The notes beneath the pieces are model-generated. The model worked only from the letters and a program-made list of their open reading frames with translations. It did not search any database and was not told the origin of the DNA. From the NCBI GenBank assembly GCA_963844205.1, contig CAWJNK010000013.1, positions 310,001 to 374,000 on the forward strand: DNA of 64,000 nt, given 5' to 3'. The stretch is from DASSUW01 sp963844205. Lineage in GTDB: Bacteria; Actinomycetota; Thermoleophilia; Solirubrobacterales; Solirubrobacteraceae. The translations under genes were made by a program, and so were the position numbers. Positions 15,998-24,753 of this stretch are shown piece after piece (position 1 is the stretch's first letter; the number at the start of each line of letters is the position of its first letter).

Positions 15998-16170
15998 AGG
16001 AGTTCGCACTGATAGAACGACGGCCGCCGAGTCGCCGCCCTCCCGTGGGGCGGTGAACGGGGGAACCGGAAGCGGCCGGATGGCCGCCGGGGCGAGTCGC
16101 CGCGAGGAGCGCGGTGTAGCGAGCGATCGCGAGCCCGTCAGCTCACCTCGTAGGCGACCGGGACCGGCGT

Positions 16171-17148
16171 ATGAAGACGGACTCCAGCGTGACGCACACC
16201 CGCCGCGGCGGCGCCCGCGCCGCCATCGCCGCGCGCGTGGTGCCGACTAGCAGCGGCGCCCGCGTCGCCATCGCCGCGCGCGTGGTGGCGACCCGCAGCG
16301 GCGCCCGCGCCGCCATCGCCGCGTGTGCCGTAGCCGCGCTGCTCTTCGCGCCGACCGCCGACGCGGCCTCGAGCAAGCCGCTCAAGCGCGGCTCGCATGG
16401 CGCCCGGGTCGCGCAGGTCCAGCGCTGGCTCGGGCTCACCCCGGACCGCATCTTCGGTCCCGCGACACGCCGCGCGGTGAAGCGCTTCCAGCGACGGCAC
16501 GGCCTGGACGCGGACGGGATCGTCGGCCCGGTGACGTGGCGTGCGCTGCGCCGGACCGCCGGCGCAAGCCGGAGCTCGAGCGGCGGCGGGAGGCGTTCCG
16601 CGGTCGCGCTGCTCCAGCGCGAGCTCGGCATCGCCGCCGACGGCATCTTCGGCCCCGCGACGCAGGCCGCGGTCGAGCGGTTCCAGAGCAGCCACGGGCT
16701 GGTCGCGGACGGGATCGTCGGCCCGGCGACGTGGAGTGCACTCGGCCACGCCGGCCGCCAGGTCGTGCTCAAACGCCGCGGTGGTGGTGGCCGTGGCGTC
16801 GTTGGTCGCATCGTCCGCGCCGCCAACCGGATCGCCAGCAAGCCGTACAAGTACGGCGGCGGCCACGGGCAATGGAACGACACCGGCTACGACTGCTCGG
16901 GCTCGGTCTCCTACGCGCTGCACGGCGGCGGCCTGCTCGACTCGGCCCTCACCAGCGGCGGCTTCATGAGCTGGGGCGACCCCGGCCCCGGGCGGCGCAT
17001 CTCGATCTACGCCTCCCCCGGCCACGTCTACATGGTCATCGACGGCCGCCGGTTCGACACCACCGGCCGGAGCGAGACCGGGTCGCGCTGGCAGGCGTCG
17101 GACCGCTCGTCGGCGGGCTACGTGGTCCGCCACCCGCCGGGGCTCTAA
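16171..17148 (+). CDS. Secreted protein with two peptidoglycan-binding domains and NlpC/P60-like C-terminus
   Basis: The 325-residue protein has an unusually long export region: residues 14-58 are three 15-residue repeats (GARAAIAARVVPTSS and variants) before the hydrophobic 'ACAVAALLFAPTADAASS'. Two PG_binding_1 repeats follow (~70-125 'LKRGSHGARVAQVQRWLG'...'DGIVGPVTWRAL'; ~145-190 'DGIFGPATQAAVERFQSS'). The C-terminal ~120 residues ('KYGGGHGQWNDTGYDCSGSVSYALHG'-type, with 'PGHVYMVIDGRRFDT') look like a C40 peptidase with Cys in 'DCSGS' and His in 'GHVYM'. It probably binds and trims the cell wall. The start is uncertain because the repeats extend the N-terminus. Confidence 0.85.
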   Translation: MKTDSSVTHTRRGGARAAIAARVVPTSSGARVAIAARVVATRSGARAAIAACAVAALLFAPTADAASSKPLKRGSHGARVAQVQRWLGLTPDRIFGPATRRAVKRFQRRHGLDADGIVGPVTWRALRRTAGASRSSSGGGRRSAVALLQRELGIAADGIFGPATQAAVERFQSSHGLVADGIVGPATWSALGHAGRQVVLKRRGGGGRGVVGRIVRAANRIASKPYKYGGGHGQWNDTGYDCSGSVSYALHGGGLLDSALTSGGFMSWGDPGPGRRISIYASPGHVYMVIDGRRFDTTGRSETGSRWQASDRSSAGYVVRHPPGL

Positions 17149-17220
17149 GCCAGCAGCGGCGGCGCGTCGTCGGGCGAGCCGCGGCGGGACGAACTGCAGG
17201 CATGTAGGGAGGCGCGTACG

Positions 17221-17272
17221 GCCCCCGCCGGGGGCCGAGTGACGACTTAATCCGCCTCAGCCGTATTAAGTC
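17221..17272. repeat. Two inverted repeats between the cell-wall protein and ArsR genes
   Basis: GCCCCCGCCGGGGGC (17221-17235) is a compact GC hairpin that may end the upstream transcript. GACTTAAT (17244-17251) and ATTAAGTC (17265-17272) are exact 8-nt inverted arms around 13 nt, an AT-rich dyad standing out in this GC-rich DNA and possibly a regulator site. Confidence 0.5.
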
Positions 17273-17303
17273 GACGCTCGTCGCGTCGAGCGCCCGCGCC
17301 CGC

Positions 17304-17342
17304 TTGACAGATCCCATCCGTAAGCACATACTAACCGTTAGT
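17304..17342 (+). promoter_or_regulatory. Promoter with overlapping ArsR-type operator
   Basis: TTGACA (17304-17309) and CATACT (17327-17332) are separated by 17 nt, a good housekeeping promoter. The perfect 13-nt palindrome ACTAACCGTTAGT (17330-17342) overlaps the -10 and the GTG start of the ArsR gene, so the product probably represses its own operon. The transcript would be leaderless or nearly so. Confidence 0.8.
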
Positions 17343-17652
17343 GTCGACTTACGGAACCACGAACGGCCTCACCGCCCTTGGCGACCCAACACGCCGGGCG
17401 ATCTTCGAGCGCCTGGCCGGCGGCCCCAAGGCGGTCGGTGAGCTCGCGCGCGAGCTGCCGGTGAGCCGCCCCGCGGTGTCGCAGCACCTGAAGGTGCTCA
17501 AGGACGCCGGGCTGGTGGTCGACCGGCCCGACGGCACGCGCCGGCTCTACCAGCTCGACCCGACCGGGATCGAGACCGTCCGCGGCTACTTCGACACGCT
17601 CTGGACCCAAGCGCTGGCCGCCTACAAGATGGCGGTCGAGGAGGAGAGATGA
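17341..17652 (+). CDS. ArsR-family transcriptional regulator
   Basis: The 103-residue winged-helix protein has 'ALGDPTRRAIFERLAGGPKAV' and the recognition helix 'LPVSRPAVSQHLKVLKDAGLV', then the wing 'DRPDGTRRLYQLDPTG'. It has no metal-binding cysteines, which places it with the ArsR proteins that accompany SRPBCC (AHSA1-like) proteins. It starts at GTG 17341 directly after its promoter and is coupled to the next gene by ATGA. Its operator overlaps its own start codon. Confidence 0.93.
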   Translation: MSTYGTTNGLTALGDPTRRAIFERLAGGPKAVGELARELPVSRPAVSQHLKVLKDAGLVVDRPDGTRRLYQLDPTGIETVRGYFDTLWTQALAAYKMAVEEER

Positions 17653-18122
17653 TCGACGAGGCGACGGCCGCGACCGTCCGACGCAGCGTGACCGTGCAGG
17701 CCCCGCCCGAGCGGGCGTTCGAGGTCTTCACCGCGGGCTTCTCGTCCTGGTGGCCGATCGAGAGCCATCACATCGGCGAGGCGATGGCGGTCGAGGTCGT
17801 GATCGACCCCTTCGCGGGCGGGCGCTGGTTCGAGCGCGACGCCGACGGCAACGAGTGCGTCTGGGGATTCGTCACCGAGTGGGAGCCGCCGCACCGCGTC
17901 CTGCTCGCCTGGCACCTCACGCCCGAGTTCGAGTTCGACCCCGATCCGGCGAAGGCGACCGAGGTCGAGGTGCGCTTCACGGCGAAGAACGGCGGCACGC
18001 TGGTCGAGCTCGAGCACCGCGGCTTCGAGCGGCACGGCGCCACCGGAGCCGTCATGCGCGAGAAGGTGTCGGCCGAGGGCGGCTGGAGCGATCTGGTCGA
18101 CCGGTACGCGCGCGCTCTCTAG
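17649..18122 (+). CDS. SRPBCC (AHSA1-like) family protein
   Basis: The 157-residue protein shows the SRPBCC/START-like pattern: 'VTVQAPPERAFEVFTAGFSSWW', 'VIDPFAGGRWFERDADG', 'WGFVTEWEPPHRVLLAWHL' and the final helix 'GGWSDLVDRYARAL'. The fold binds hydrophobic ligands, but the ligand is unknown. The ArsR-SRPBCC pair is a common bacterial arrangement in which the regulator controls the binding protein. It overlaps the end of the convergent beta-propeller gene by 4 nt. Confidence 0.92.
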   Translation: MIDEATAATVRRSVTVQAPPERAFEVFTAGFSSWWPIESHHIGEAMAVEVVIDPFAGGRWFERDADGNECVWGFVTEWEPPHRVLLAWHLTPEFEFDPDPAKATEVEVRFTAKNGGTLVELEHRGFERHGATGAVMREKVSAEGGWSDLVDRYARAL

Positions 18123-19366
18123 CCACAGCACCACTCGACGGCATCCGGGAACGGGCCCCGGCGCGGGCCGGCCGCGAACTGCCGGGCGATGTTCGCGACC
18201 GCCCCGATCCGGCCGCCCGGCGAGGTCGAGAGGAAGAGCCACTGGTCGGCCGCCGGCCACGGGACGAGCAGCCGGCGGCCGTCGGGCGAGAACGCCAGAC
18301 GACCGAACCGGCCCGAGCCGGTGAACAGCACCCGCGAGCCGCGCGCCGGGCGAACGAGCACGACCTCGCTGCGCCGCTCGTTGCGCCGCACCAGCGCCAG
18401 GCGCCGGCCGTCCGGCGCCCAGGCGAAGTCGTCGGCGACGAACCCGGCGGGCAGCGACCGGCGCGCGAGCAGCAGGCCGTCTCGGCCGAGCAGGAGCCAC
18501 GGCACCGGCGTGGCCACGAGCAGCCGCGTGCCGTCGGGCGACCATGCGAGCTGGGTGACGCCGTCGCGCAGCGGGCGCGTCCGCCACAGCTCCCGCCCGG
18601 TGTCGACCGCCAGCACCCGCACCCGCCACCGCCGGTCGACGTAGGCGAGTACGTGGTCGTCGTCAGGGCGCCAAGCGGGCGCCACGCGCTGCGCGACACC
18701 CACGCGCCGGTCGCCGGTCCCGTCGCCGGCGACCACCCGCAGCGAGCCGCCCGCCAGGTAGGCGATGCGGAAGCCGTCGACCGGCGCCCAGCGGGCGGCG
18801 GAGATCGTCCCGGGGCGCGACAGCGACCAGCGCACGCGCCCGCCCGGGTCGACCGCGCGCAGCTCCCCGCCCCGCCACGCGACCACGAACCGCCCGTGCG
18901 GCGACCAGGACGCGCCCGAGTAGTCGCCGAGCCGGCGACGCGACCCGTCCGCGGAGACGACCCACGCGGACGAACGATCGCCGGAGGCGGCCGACGAGCC
19001 ACCGGCGACCGACGAGCCACCGGCGACCGACGAACCACCCGTGGCCGGCGAGCCACCGGCGGCCGACGACGTCACCAGCAGCCGCCCGCCGCCCGGCACC
19101 CGCACGAGCGCGGGCCTGGCCTCCTCGTGGCCGACGCCGAGCACCTCCTTCACCCAGCGCGCAACGGCGTCGCCGGGGGCGGACACCGAGCCTGCGACGA
19201 CGACCACGGCGGCCACGACCGCCACCACGGCGAGCACCGGCCGCCACCGGCGCCGCGCCGGCTCGCGCTCCGCATACGCCGCCCGCACGACCCGGAGCGC
19301 CCGCCCGCGCGCGCCGTCGTCGATCGGCGTCTCACGCAGCTCCTCGCGCAGCCGCTGCTCGTTCAC
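18119..19366 (-). CDS. Membrane anti-sigma-like protein with beta-propeller sensor
   Basis: The 415-residue protein has a cytoplasmic N-terminus ('MNEQRLREELRETPIDDG'), one membrane helix (~43-62, 'VLAVVAVVAAVVVVAGS'), then six-fold WD40/TolB-like repeats outside the cell: 'WVVSADGSRRRLGDYSGASWSP', 'QLAWSPDGTRLLVATP', 'FAWAPDGRRLALVRR', 'RLAFSPDGRRLLVPWP'. Between helix and propeller is a run of 6-residue repeats (GGSSVA type, coded at 18985-19070). The 4-nt overlap with the ECF sigma gene supports an anti-sigma role. The N-terminal part lacks a zinc (ZAS) motif, so this rests mainly on context. Confidence 0.82.
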   Translation of the reverse strand: MNEQRLREELRETPIDDGARGRALRVVRAAYAEREPARRRWRPVLAVVAVVAAVVVVAGSVSAPGDAVARWVKEVLGVGHEEARPALVRVPGGGRLLVTSSAAGGSPATGGSSVAGGSSVAGGSSAASGDRSSAWVVSADGSRRRLGDYSGASWSPHGRFVVAWRGGELRAVDPGGRVRWSLSRPGTISAARWAPVDGFRIAYLAGGSLRVVAGDGTGDRRVGVAQRVAPAWRPDDDHVLAYVDRRWRVRVLAVDTGRELWRTRPLRDGVTQLAWSPDGTRLLVATPVPWLLLGRDGLLLARRSLPAGFVADDFAWAPDGRRLALVRRNERRSEVVLVRPARGSRVLFTGSGRFGRLAFSPDGRRLLVPWPAADQWLFLSTSPGGRIGAVANIARQFAAGPRRGPFPDAVEWCCG

Positions 19367-19953
19367 GCGTCCTCCTCCAGCACCACGCCGAGCGCGTCGA
19401 GCCCACGCCGCAGGCGCGAGTTCACGGTGCCCCGCGGGAGGTCGAGCGCCTCGGCGATCTCGCCCGGCGTGAGCTCCAGCAGATACCGCATCACGACCAC
19501 CGCCCGGTGCTCGGGCGAGAGCCGGCCGAGCGCCGCGCCCAGCGGCCCGAGCCCCAAGTCGTCGGGCGCCGCCGGCGCAGCGACCTCGGGCAGCGCGTCG
19601 ACGTCGACCTCAGCCCGCAGCCGCCGCGCCCGCGCCCAGTCGATCGCCCGGTTGACAACGATCCGGTGCAGCCACGGCCGCAGCGGGCGGCTGCGGTCGA
19701 AGCGCGGGAGCGCGCGCAGCGCGGACAGGAACGCCTCCTGGGCGATGTCCTCGGCCGCCGCCCGGTCGTGGGCGATCAGCAGCGCGGTGCGGTAGGCGTC
19801 GGGCCAGTGGCGGGTGAACAGCTCCTCCACCGCCGCCTCGGAGCCGCGCTGGGCGGCGCGGACCAGCGCCCCGTCGCCGGCGCGACGGACCGGTCGCCAG
19901 AACGCGATCCGCACCTCGTCGAGCCCCACTTCGGCGGCGTCCACACCTCGCAT
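19363..19953 (-). CDS. ECF RNA polymerase sigma factor
   Basis: Region 2 is 'VEELFTRHWPDAYRTALLIA' with 'AAAEDIAQEAFLSALRALPRF' and 'PWLHRIVVNRAIDWAR'; region 4 is 'LSPEHRAVVVMRYLLELTPGEIAEAL' (in parts) and 'PRGTVNSRLRRGLDAL'. The start could be GTG 19971, ATG 19953 or GTG 19914; I use ATG 19953, for about 196 residues. It is followed by the coupled anti-sigma-like gene. It would direct RNA polymerase to stress or envelope genes when the partner releases it. Confidence 0.92.
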   Translation of the reverse strand: MRGVDAAEVGLDEVRIAFWRPVRRAGDGALVRAAQRGSEAAVEELFTRHWPDAYRTALLIAHDRAAAEDIAQEAFLSALRALPRFDRSRPLRPWLHRIVVNRAIDWARARRLRAEVDVDALPEVAAPAAPDDLGLGPLGAALGRLSPEHRAVVVMRYLLELTPGEIAEALDLPRGTVNSRLRRGLDALGVVLEEDA

Positions 19954-19981
19954 ACGAACGAGACGCGGCACGAGGTCCCGC

Positions 19982-20539
19982 CTACGTCAATCGCTCCAGC
20001 GCGAGCTCGGCGCCGCGGTCGGGCGGGAAGACCGGATACACGACGTCCGCGATCCGGCCCTCGGCCACGATCAGCGTCAGTCGCCGGATCAGCGTCATCC
20101 CCTCGACCTCGAACGTCGGCAGCGACAAACCGCGCGTGAGCTCCAGCGATGCGTCCGACAGCAGCGGGTACGTCAGGTGCAGCCGCTCGACCGCCTCACG
20201 CTGGTAGTCGGTGTCCTGCGTCGAGAGCCCGAACACGCGCACGCCGAGCTCCCGGAAGCGCGCAGCCTCGTCGCGGAACGAGCACGCCTCGGGCGTGCAG
20301 CCGCGCGCGCCCGGGATCGCATTCCAGCCCGCCTCGCCGCCCGGCGGCTCCTCCCCCGGCCGCCCCGTGCGCGGGTACGCGAAGACGACGCTGCGGCCGG
20401 GCAGCTCGTCGAGCCGCACGACCTCGCCGTCGGTCGCGACCAGCGCGACGGGCGGGAGCGGCACCTCGCGCAGGTGGTCGGTGCCGCCATCGTCCTCGGG
20501 GACGGGCAGGTCGCCGGGTAGCTCCATCGGGTCATGCAT
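19982..20539 (-). CDS. Peroxiredoxin (AhpC/TSA-type, PrxQ-like)
   Basis: The 185-residue protein carries the peroxidatic Cys in 'GARGCTPEACSFRD', with a second Cys five residues later, the PrxQ/BCP arrangement. The thioredoxin-fold strands 'RSVVFAYPRTGRPGEE' and 'VRVFGLSTQDTDYQREAVERL' and the cis-Pro region 'LSLPTFEVEG' are present. It reduces peroxides in the cytoplasm. The ATG at 20539 lies inside the end of the aminotransferase gene, so the two are coupled; a second ATG at 20527 is possible. Confidence 0.88.
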   Translation of the reverse strand: MHDPMELPGDLPVPEDDGGTDHLREVPLPPVALVATDGEVVRLDELPGRSVVFAYPRTGRPGEEPPGGEAGWNAIPGARGCTPEACSFRDEAARFRELGVRVFGLSTQDTDYQREAVERLHLTYPLLSDASLELTRGLSLPTFEVEGMTLIRRLTLIVAEGRIADVVYPVFPPDRGAELALERLT

Positions 20540-21824
20540 GGGCGGCGACCGCCGTCAGCGACGCGTCCAGGATCTCGGCCGCGAGGTCGATCTCGTCGTC
20601 GGACACCGTCAGCGGCGGCGCCATGCGCAGGCAGTTGGCGGCGCCCCCGGTCCCGCCGCGGACGAGGTTGATCGAGAGCCCGCGGCGCTCGCACTCCTCG
20701 CTGAGCGTCACGCCGAGCGCCTCCGCGGGCCGCCGGCTGTCGCGGTCCTCGACGAGCTCGACCCCGCGCAGCAGGCCGATGCCCCGCACGTCGCCGATCG
20801 CCTCGTGCCGCGCGGCGAGCTCGTCGAGGTGCCGCGCCAGCCGCTCGCCGGCGCGAGCCGCCCGAGCCGGCAGGTCGTCGTCGCGCACGATGTCGAGCAC
20901 CGCGAGCGCCGCCGCCGCCGGCATCGGGTCGGACACGTGCGACGTGACGTGCACGAACCCGAGCTCGTGGCAGCGCTCCTCGATCGTCGCGCTCGTCACC
21001 ACCGCGCCGATCGGCACGCCGCCGCCGAGCGTCTTGGACAGGACGAGGAAGTCCGGCACCACGCCGTAGTGCTCGAACCCGTACATCGTCCCGAGCCGGC
21101 CGAGCCCGGTCTGGCACTCGTCGAACACCACGAGCATGTCGCGCTCCGAGGCCAGCTCGAAGAGCCGCGCGAAGTAGCCGGGCGGCGGGACGATCACGCC
21201 GCCGGCCGACAGAACCGGCTCGGCGACCACGGCGGCGGGCGAGCCGACCGAGGCCTGGTCGAAGAGATCGAAGCCCGCCTCCAGGCAGGTGCAGTCGCAC
21301 TCGCCGTCGCACGCCTTCACCGGGCAGCGGTACGCGTACGGGGCCGGCAGCGCGAAGGAGCCCGGCAGCGTCGGCCCGTAGCCGCGGCGGCCGGCCGCCA
21401 GCGTCAGGGCCGCCGCGCCGCCGGTCAGCCCGTGCCAGCTGCGGGTCAGCGACGCGACCTCGAACCGCCCGGTGCCCAGCTTCGCCATCCGGACCGCGAC
21501 CTCGACCGACTCCCCGCCGGTGGACAGGAACATCGCGCGGTCGAGTGGCGCCGGGACGGTCTCCAGCAATGCGTCCGCGAGGTCGAGCACCGGCGGCGAC
21601 AGCATCCACGAGTTGAGGTGCACCACCTCCTCCAGGGACCGCTGGATCGCCGCCATCACGCGCGGGTGGTTGTGACCGACCGTGGCGCAGATCTGGCCGG
21701 CGGTGAAGTCGAGCACGCGACTGCCGCCGGCCGTCTCCAGCCACGACCCGCGCGCCCGCACCACGAGCTCGCCGGCGAAGGCGCCGCCGTAGCGGATCAG
21801 CCGCTCGATCCGTGGATCCTCCAT
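20532..21824 (-). CDS. Class III PLP-dependent aminotransferase (dialkylglycine decarboxylase-like)
   Basis: The 430-residue protein has the class III layout: 'GQICATVGHNHPRVMAAIQ', 'FLSTGGESVEVAVRMAKL', 'MLVVFDECQTGLGRLGTMYG' (PLP-binding Asp) and the PLP lysine in 'VLSKTLGGGVPIGAVV'. The 'DFTAGQ.....GH.HP' start and the insert with five cysteines ('CPVKACDGECDCTC') recall 2,2-dialkylglycine decarboxylase relatives. Substrate and partner are unknown. It is coupled to a peroxiredoxin and divergent from the GAF-phosphatase gene. Confidence 0.88.
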   Translation of the reverse strand: MEDPRIERLIRYGGAFAGELVVRARGSWLETAGGSRVLDFTAGQICATVGHNHPRVMAAIQRSLEEVVHLNSWMLSPPVLDLADALLETVPAPLDRAMFLSTGGESVEVAVRMAKLGTGRFEVASLTRSWHGLTGGAAALTLAAGRRGYGPTLPGSFALPAPYAYRCPVKACDGECDCTCLEAGFDLFDQASVGSPAAVVAEPVLSAGGVIVPPPGYFARLFELASERDMLVVFDECQTGLGRLGTMYGFEHYGVVPDFLVLSKTLGGGVPIGAVVTSATIEERCHELGFVHVTSHVSDPMPAAAALAVLDIVRDDDLPARAARAGERLARHLDELAARHEAIGDVRGIGLLRGVELVEDRDSRRPAEALGVTLSEECERRGLSINLVRGGTGGAANCLRMAPPLTVSDDEIDLAAEILDASLTAVAAHA

Positions 21825-21880
21825 GGCCGCCGGAGTCTTCCAGGCGACGGCACCGTGATCCAGTCTCCGCGGAGCATCCT

Positions 21881-23971
21881 ATGATCGGCCGGGTGTCGGA
21901 CCGGGGAACGCTGGAGTCGCTCCAGCTGGTGACGGATGCCGCGCTGGCCTATCTGCCCGCGGATGATCTGCTGCCCGAGCTGCTGGATCGCATCACCGCC
22001 ATCCTGCACGTCGACACCGCCGCCATCCTGCTCCTGGAGCCCAACGGGGAGATGCTTCGCGCCCGCGCGGCTAAAGGCATCGAGGAGGAAGTCGAGCAGG
22101 GCGTGCGCATCCCCGTCGGAGGCGGCTTCGCCGGCCGCATCGCCGCCTCCCGCATGCCCTTCGCCATCGAGGACGTCGACCACGCCGACATCCTCAACCC
22201 GATCCTGCGCCAGAAGGGCATCCGCTCCCTCCTCGGCGTCCCCCTGCTCGTCTCCGGCCGCGTCCTCGGCGTCCTGCACGTCGGCAGCCTCACGCCCCGC
22301 AGCTTCGACGACTACGAGCGCGAGCTCCTCCAACTCGCCGGCGACCGCGCCGCGATCGCCATCGACCATGCGCAGATGTTCGAGGTCGAGCGGGATGCGC
22401 GGCGGAGGCTCGAGTCGCTCCAGCGCGTGACCGACGCCGCACTGGCCTACCTCCCCGCGGACAAGCTGCTGCCCGAGCTGCTCGAGCGCATCACCGCCAT
22501 CCTGCACGTCGACACCGCCGCCATCCTGCTGCTCGAGCCCAACGGCGAGATGCTCCGCGCGCGCGCCGCCAAAGGCATCGAGGAGGAAGTCGAGCAGAGC
22601 GTGCGCATCCCCGTCGGCGGCGGCTTCGCCGGCCGCATCGCCGCCACCCGCATGCCCCTCGCCATCGATGACGTCGACCACGCCGACATCCTCAACCCGA
22701 TCCTGCGCCAGAAGGGCATCCGCTCCCTCCTCGGCGTCCCCCTGCTCGTTTCCGGCCGCGTCCTCGGCGTCCTGCACGTCGGCAGCCTCACCCCCCGCAT
22801 CTTCGACGACGACGACCGCGAGCTCCTCCAACTCGCCGGCGACCGCGCCGCGATCGCCATCGAGCACGCCGAGCTGTTCGAGCAGCGGCGGATCGCCGAG
22901 ACGCTGCAGCGCCGGCTGCTCCCGCAGGAGCTGCCGGCTATCGCCGGACTGGAGCTGGCGGCCCGGTACCTGCCGGCGGCCGGGAGCAGCCTCGGCGGGG
23001 ACTGGTACGACGTCTTCGAACTGCCCGGCGGCCGCGTGGTCCTGGCGGTCGGCGACGTCGTCGGACACGGCATCACGGCCGCCGCGATCATGGCGCAGCT
23101 GCGCACGGCGCTGCGCGCGTACGCGATCGAGGAGCACGAGCCCGGGTCGGTCGTCGAGCACGTCAACCGGATGATGATGGAGCTGGGCCCGGCCGCGATG
23201 ACCACGCTCGCGTACACCGTGCTCGACCCCGCCGAGGAGCAGCTGGAGCTGATCCTCGCCGGCCATCCGCCGCCGCTGCTGGTCCGGGGCGACGGCAACC
23301 CCGAGTACCTGCCGCTCCAGGGCGCGATCGCGCTCGGCGCCGCGCCCGGATCGACCTACAGCGCGCACACCGTGCCGTTCCCCGCCGGGTCGATGCTCGT
23401 CCTCTACACCGACGGCCTCGTCGAGCGCCGCGGCCGCTCGATCGACGACGGCCTCGAGCGGCTACAGGACTTCAGCCGGAACGTCCACGACGTCGAGCAC
23501 GTCTGCGGAGACATCGTCGACCGGCTGCTGAGCGACGAGCCTGAGGACGACGTCGCGGTGGTCGCCGCGCGGCTGCCGCCGCTGACCGAAGACCTCCGCA
23601 GTCGCTGGCCGGCGCAGCCGGAGGCGCTCGTCGCCGTTCGCCACCTGCTCCGCCGCTGGCTGCAGGTGCATGGGGCGTCGGAGGACGAGGCGTACGACAT
23701 CCTCGTCGCCTGCCAGGAGGCGTGCGCGAACGCGGTCGAGCATGCGTACGGGCCCGGGCGGGCACACTTCGAGGTCGATGCCGAGCATCGCGAAGCGCGC
23801 ATCCGCGTCACCATCCGCGACGAGGGCCGCTGGCGCGAGCCGCGCGGCGTCCATCGCGGCCGCGGGCTGGTGCTGATGCGGTCGCTGATGGAGACCGTCG
23901 AGGTCGAGCGCGGCAGCGAGGGCACGGTGGTCGTGCTCGAGCGCACGTTGAGCCCGGCGAACGCGGCATGA
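21881..23971 (+). CDS. Tandem-GAF SpoIIE phosphatase with RsbW-type kinase domain
   Basis: The 696-residue cytoplasmic protein has GAF1 (residues ~10-165), GAF2 (~177-330), a PP2C/SpoIIE phosphatase (~350-560: 'LGGDWYDVFELPGGR', 'VGDVVGHGITAAA', 'LYTDGLVERRG', 'DDVAVVAAR') and a HATPase domain (~575-690: 'ACQEACANAVEHAY', 'RDEGRWREP', 'RGRGLVLMRSLME'). The phosphatase would dephosphorylate the STAS anti-anti-sigma factor encoded next, and the kinase domain would phosphorylate it or bind sigma. The two GAF domains are almost identical with a 498-nt offset. ATG 21881 follows GGAG. The gene is coupled by ATGA to the STAS gene. Confidence 0.94.
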   Translation: MIGRVSDRGTLESLQLVTDAALAYLPADDLLPELLDRITAILHVDTAAILLLEPNGEMLRARAAKGIEEEVEQGVRIPVGGGFAGRIAASRMPFAIEDVDHADILNPILRQKGIRSLLGVPLLVSGRVLGVLHVGSLTPRSFDDYERELLQLAGDRAAIAIDHAQMFEVERDARRRLESLQRVTDAALAYLPADKLLPELLERITAILHVDTAAILLLEPNGEMLRARAAKGIEEEVEQSVRIPVGGGFAGRIAATRMPLAIDDVDHADILNPILRQKGIRSLLGVPLLVSGRVLGVLHVGSLTPRIFDDDDRELLQLAGDRAAIAIEHAELFEQRRIAETLQRRLLPQELPAIAGLELAARYLPAAGSSLGGDWYDVFELPGGRVVLAVGDVVGHGITAAAIMAQLRTALRAYAIEEHEPGSVVEHVNRMMMELGPAAMTTLAYTVLDPAEEQLELILAGHPPPLLVRGDGNPEYLPLQGAIALGAAPGSTYSAHTVPFPAGSMLVLYTDGLVERRGRSIDDGLERLQDFSRNVHDVEHVCGDIVDRLLSDEPEDDVAVVAARLPPLTEDLRSRWPAQPEALVAVRHLLRRWLQVHGASEDEAYDILVACQEACANAVEHAYGPGRAHFEVDAEHREARIRVTIRDEGRWREPRGVHRGRGLVLMRSLMETVEVERGSEGTVVVLERTLSPANAA

Positions 23972-24318
23972 AGCAGCTCGCCCGCATCGTCACGGAGACG
24001 CGCGGCGGCCTCCCTGTCGCCCGGATCGAGGGCGAGGTCGACATGACGAACTCCCAGCGGATCGCCGACCGGCTGCGCGGGCTGCTGACCAACCGCAGCG
24101 TCGCGCTGATCGTCGACCTCGAGCCCACGACCTATCTCGACAGCTCGGGGATCACGCTGCTGTTCGGGCTGCACGAGGAGCTGCGGCGCCGCCAGCAGCA
24201 GCTTCACGTGGTCGTGCCCGAGGGCTCGCCGATCGGCCGCGTGCTCGGGATAACGGGGCTCGACCAGGTCGTCCCGACGCATCCGACGCTCGACGCGGCG
24301 CTTGAACGTGCAGGTTGA
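23968..24318 (+). CDS. STAS-domain anti-anti-sigma factor
   Basis: The 116-residue protein is a single STAS domain: 'LPVARIEGEVDMTNSQRIADRL', 'ALIVDLEPTTYLDSSGITLLFGLHE', where the Ser of 'LDSSG' is the usual phosphorylation site. Its 4-nt overlap with the phosphatase-kinase gene makes a compact partner-switching module that controls a sigma factor. No sigma gene of the SigB type is in the window. Confidence 0.94.
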   Translation: MKQLARIVTETRGGLPVARIEGEVDMTNSQRIADRLRGLLTNRSVALIVDLEPTTYLDSSGITLLFGLHEELRRRQQQLHVVVPEGSPIGRVLGITGLDQVVPTHPTLDAALERAG

Positions 24319-24456
24319 CCCACCGGCGGCGGGCTTTACAAAATGTCTGCAAACTGACTGGTTGCGCGGGTTTCACCGCGCAGACTCGACAGTCTTGGCG
24401 ATTTCCTGGACGAATGTCCTGAGACAGAATGCCGCCGCGATGTCTATATTCGTGCC

Positions 24457-24753
24457 GTGGTGGCCGATGGTGGTGGCATCCCAGGGAAGAGGCTGAGCGC
24501 TCTCGCTCACCCGATCCGTCTGCACATCCTCTCCGTCGCAGAGTCGGAGGACATCAGCGCGAGCGAGGTCGCCGTTGCGCTGAGCGAGCCGCTGGGAGTG
24601 GTCGCGTACCACTTCCGCGTGCTCCATACCGCGGGGCTCATCGAGTTGGTCGGCACGGAACGCCGGCGCGGTTCGATCCAGAGCTTTTACCGCGCGACCA
24701 CGACCGGCTGGGCCGAGTTGGCCGAGACGGTCGAGCAGATGATCGGGGAGTGA
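24457..24753 (+). CDS. ArsR-like winged-helix regulator
   Basis: The 98-residue protein starts at GTG 24457. 'KRLSALAHPIRLHILSVAESED' plus 'VAVALSEPLGVVAYHFRVLHTAG' and 'RRRGSIQSFYRATTTGW' give a full winged HTH of the ArsR type, where 'YHFRVL' replaces the usual 'QHL'. The 138-nt gap upstream is AT-richer than its surroundings and has TATATT at 24445-24450, seven nt before the start, consistent with a leaderless transcript. The gap also holds a GCGCGG...CCGCGC stem (24364-24381). The gene is coupled to the SET-domain gene as GTGA. Confidence 0.88.
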   Translation: MVADGGGIPGKRLSALAHPIRLHILSVAESEDISASEVAVALSEPLGVVAYHFRVLHTAGLIELVGTERRRGSIQSFYRATTTGWAELAETVEQMIGE

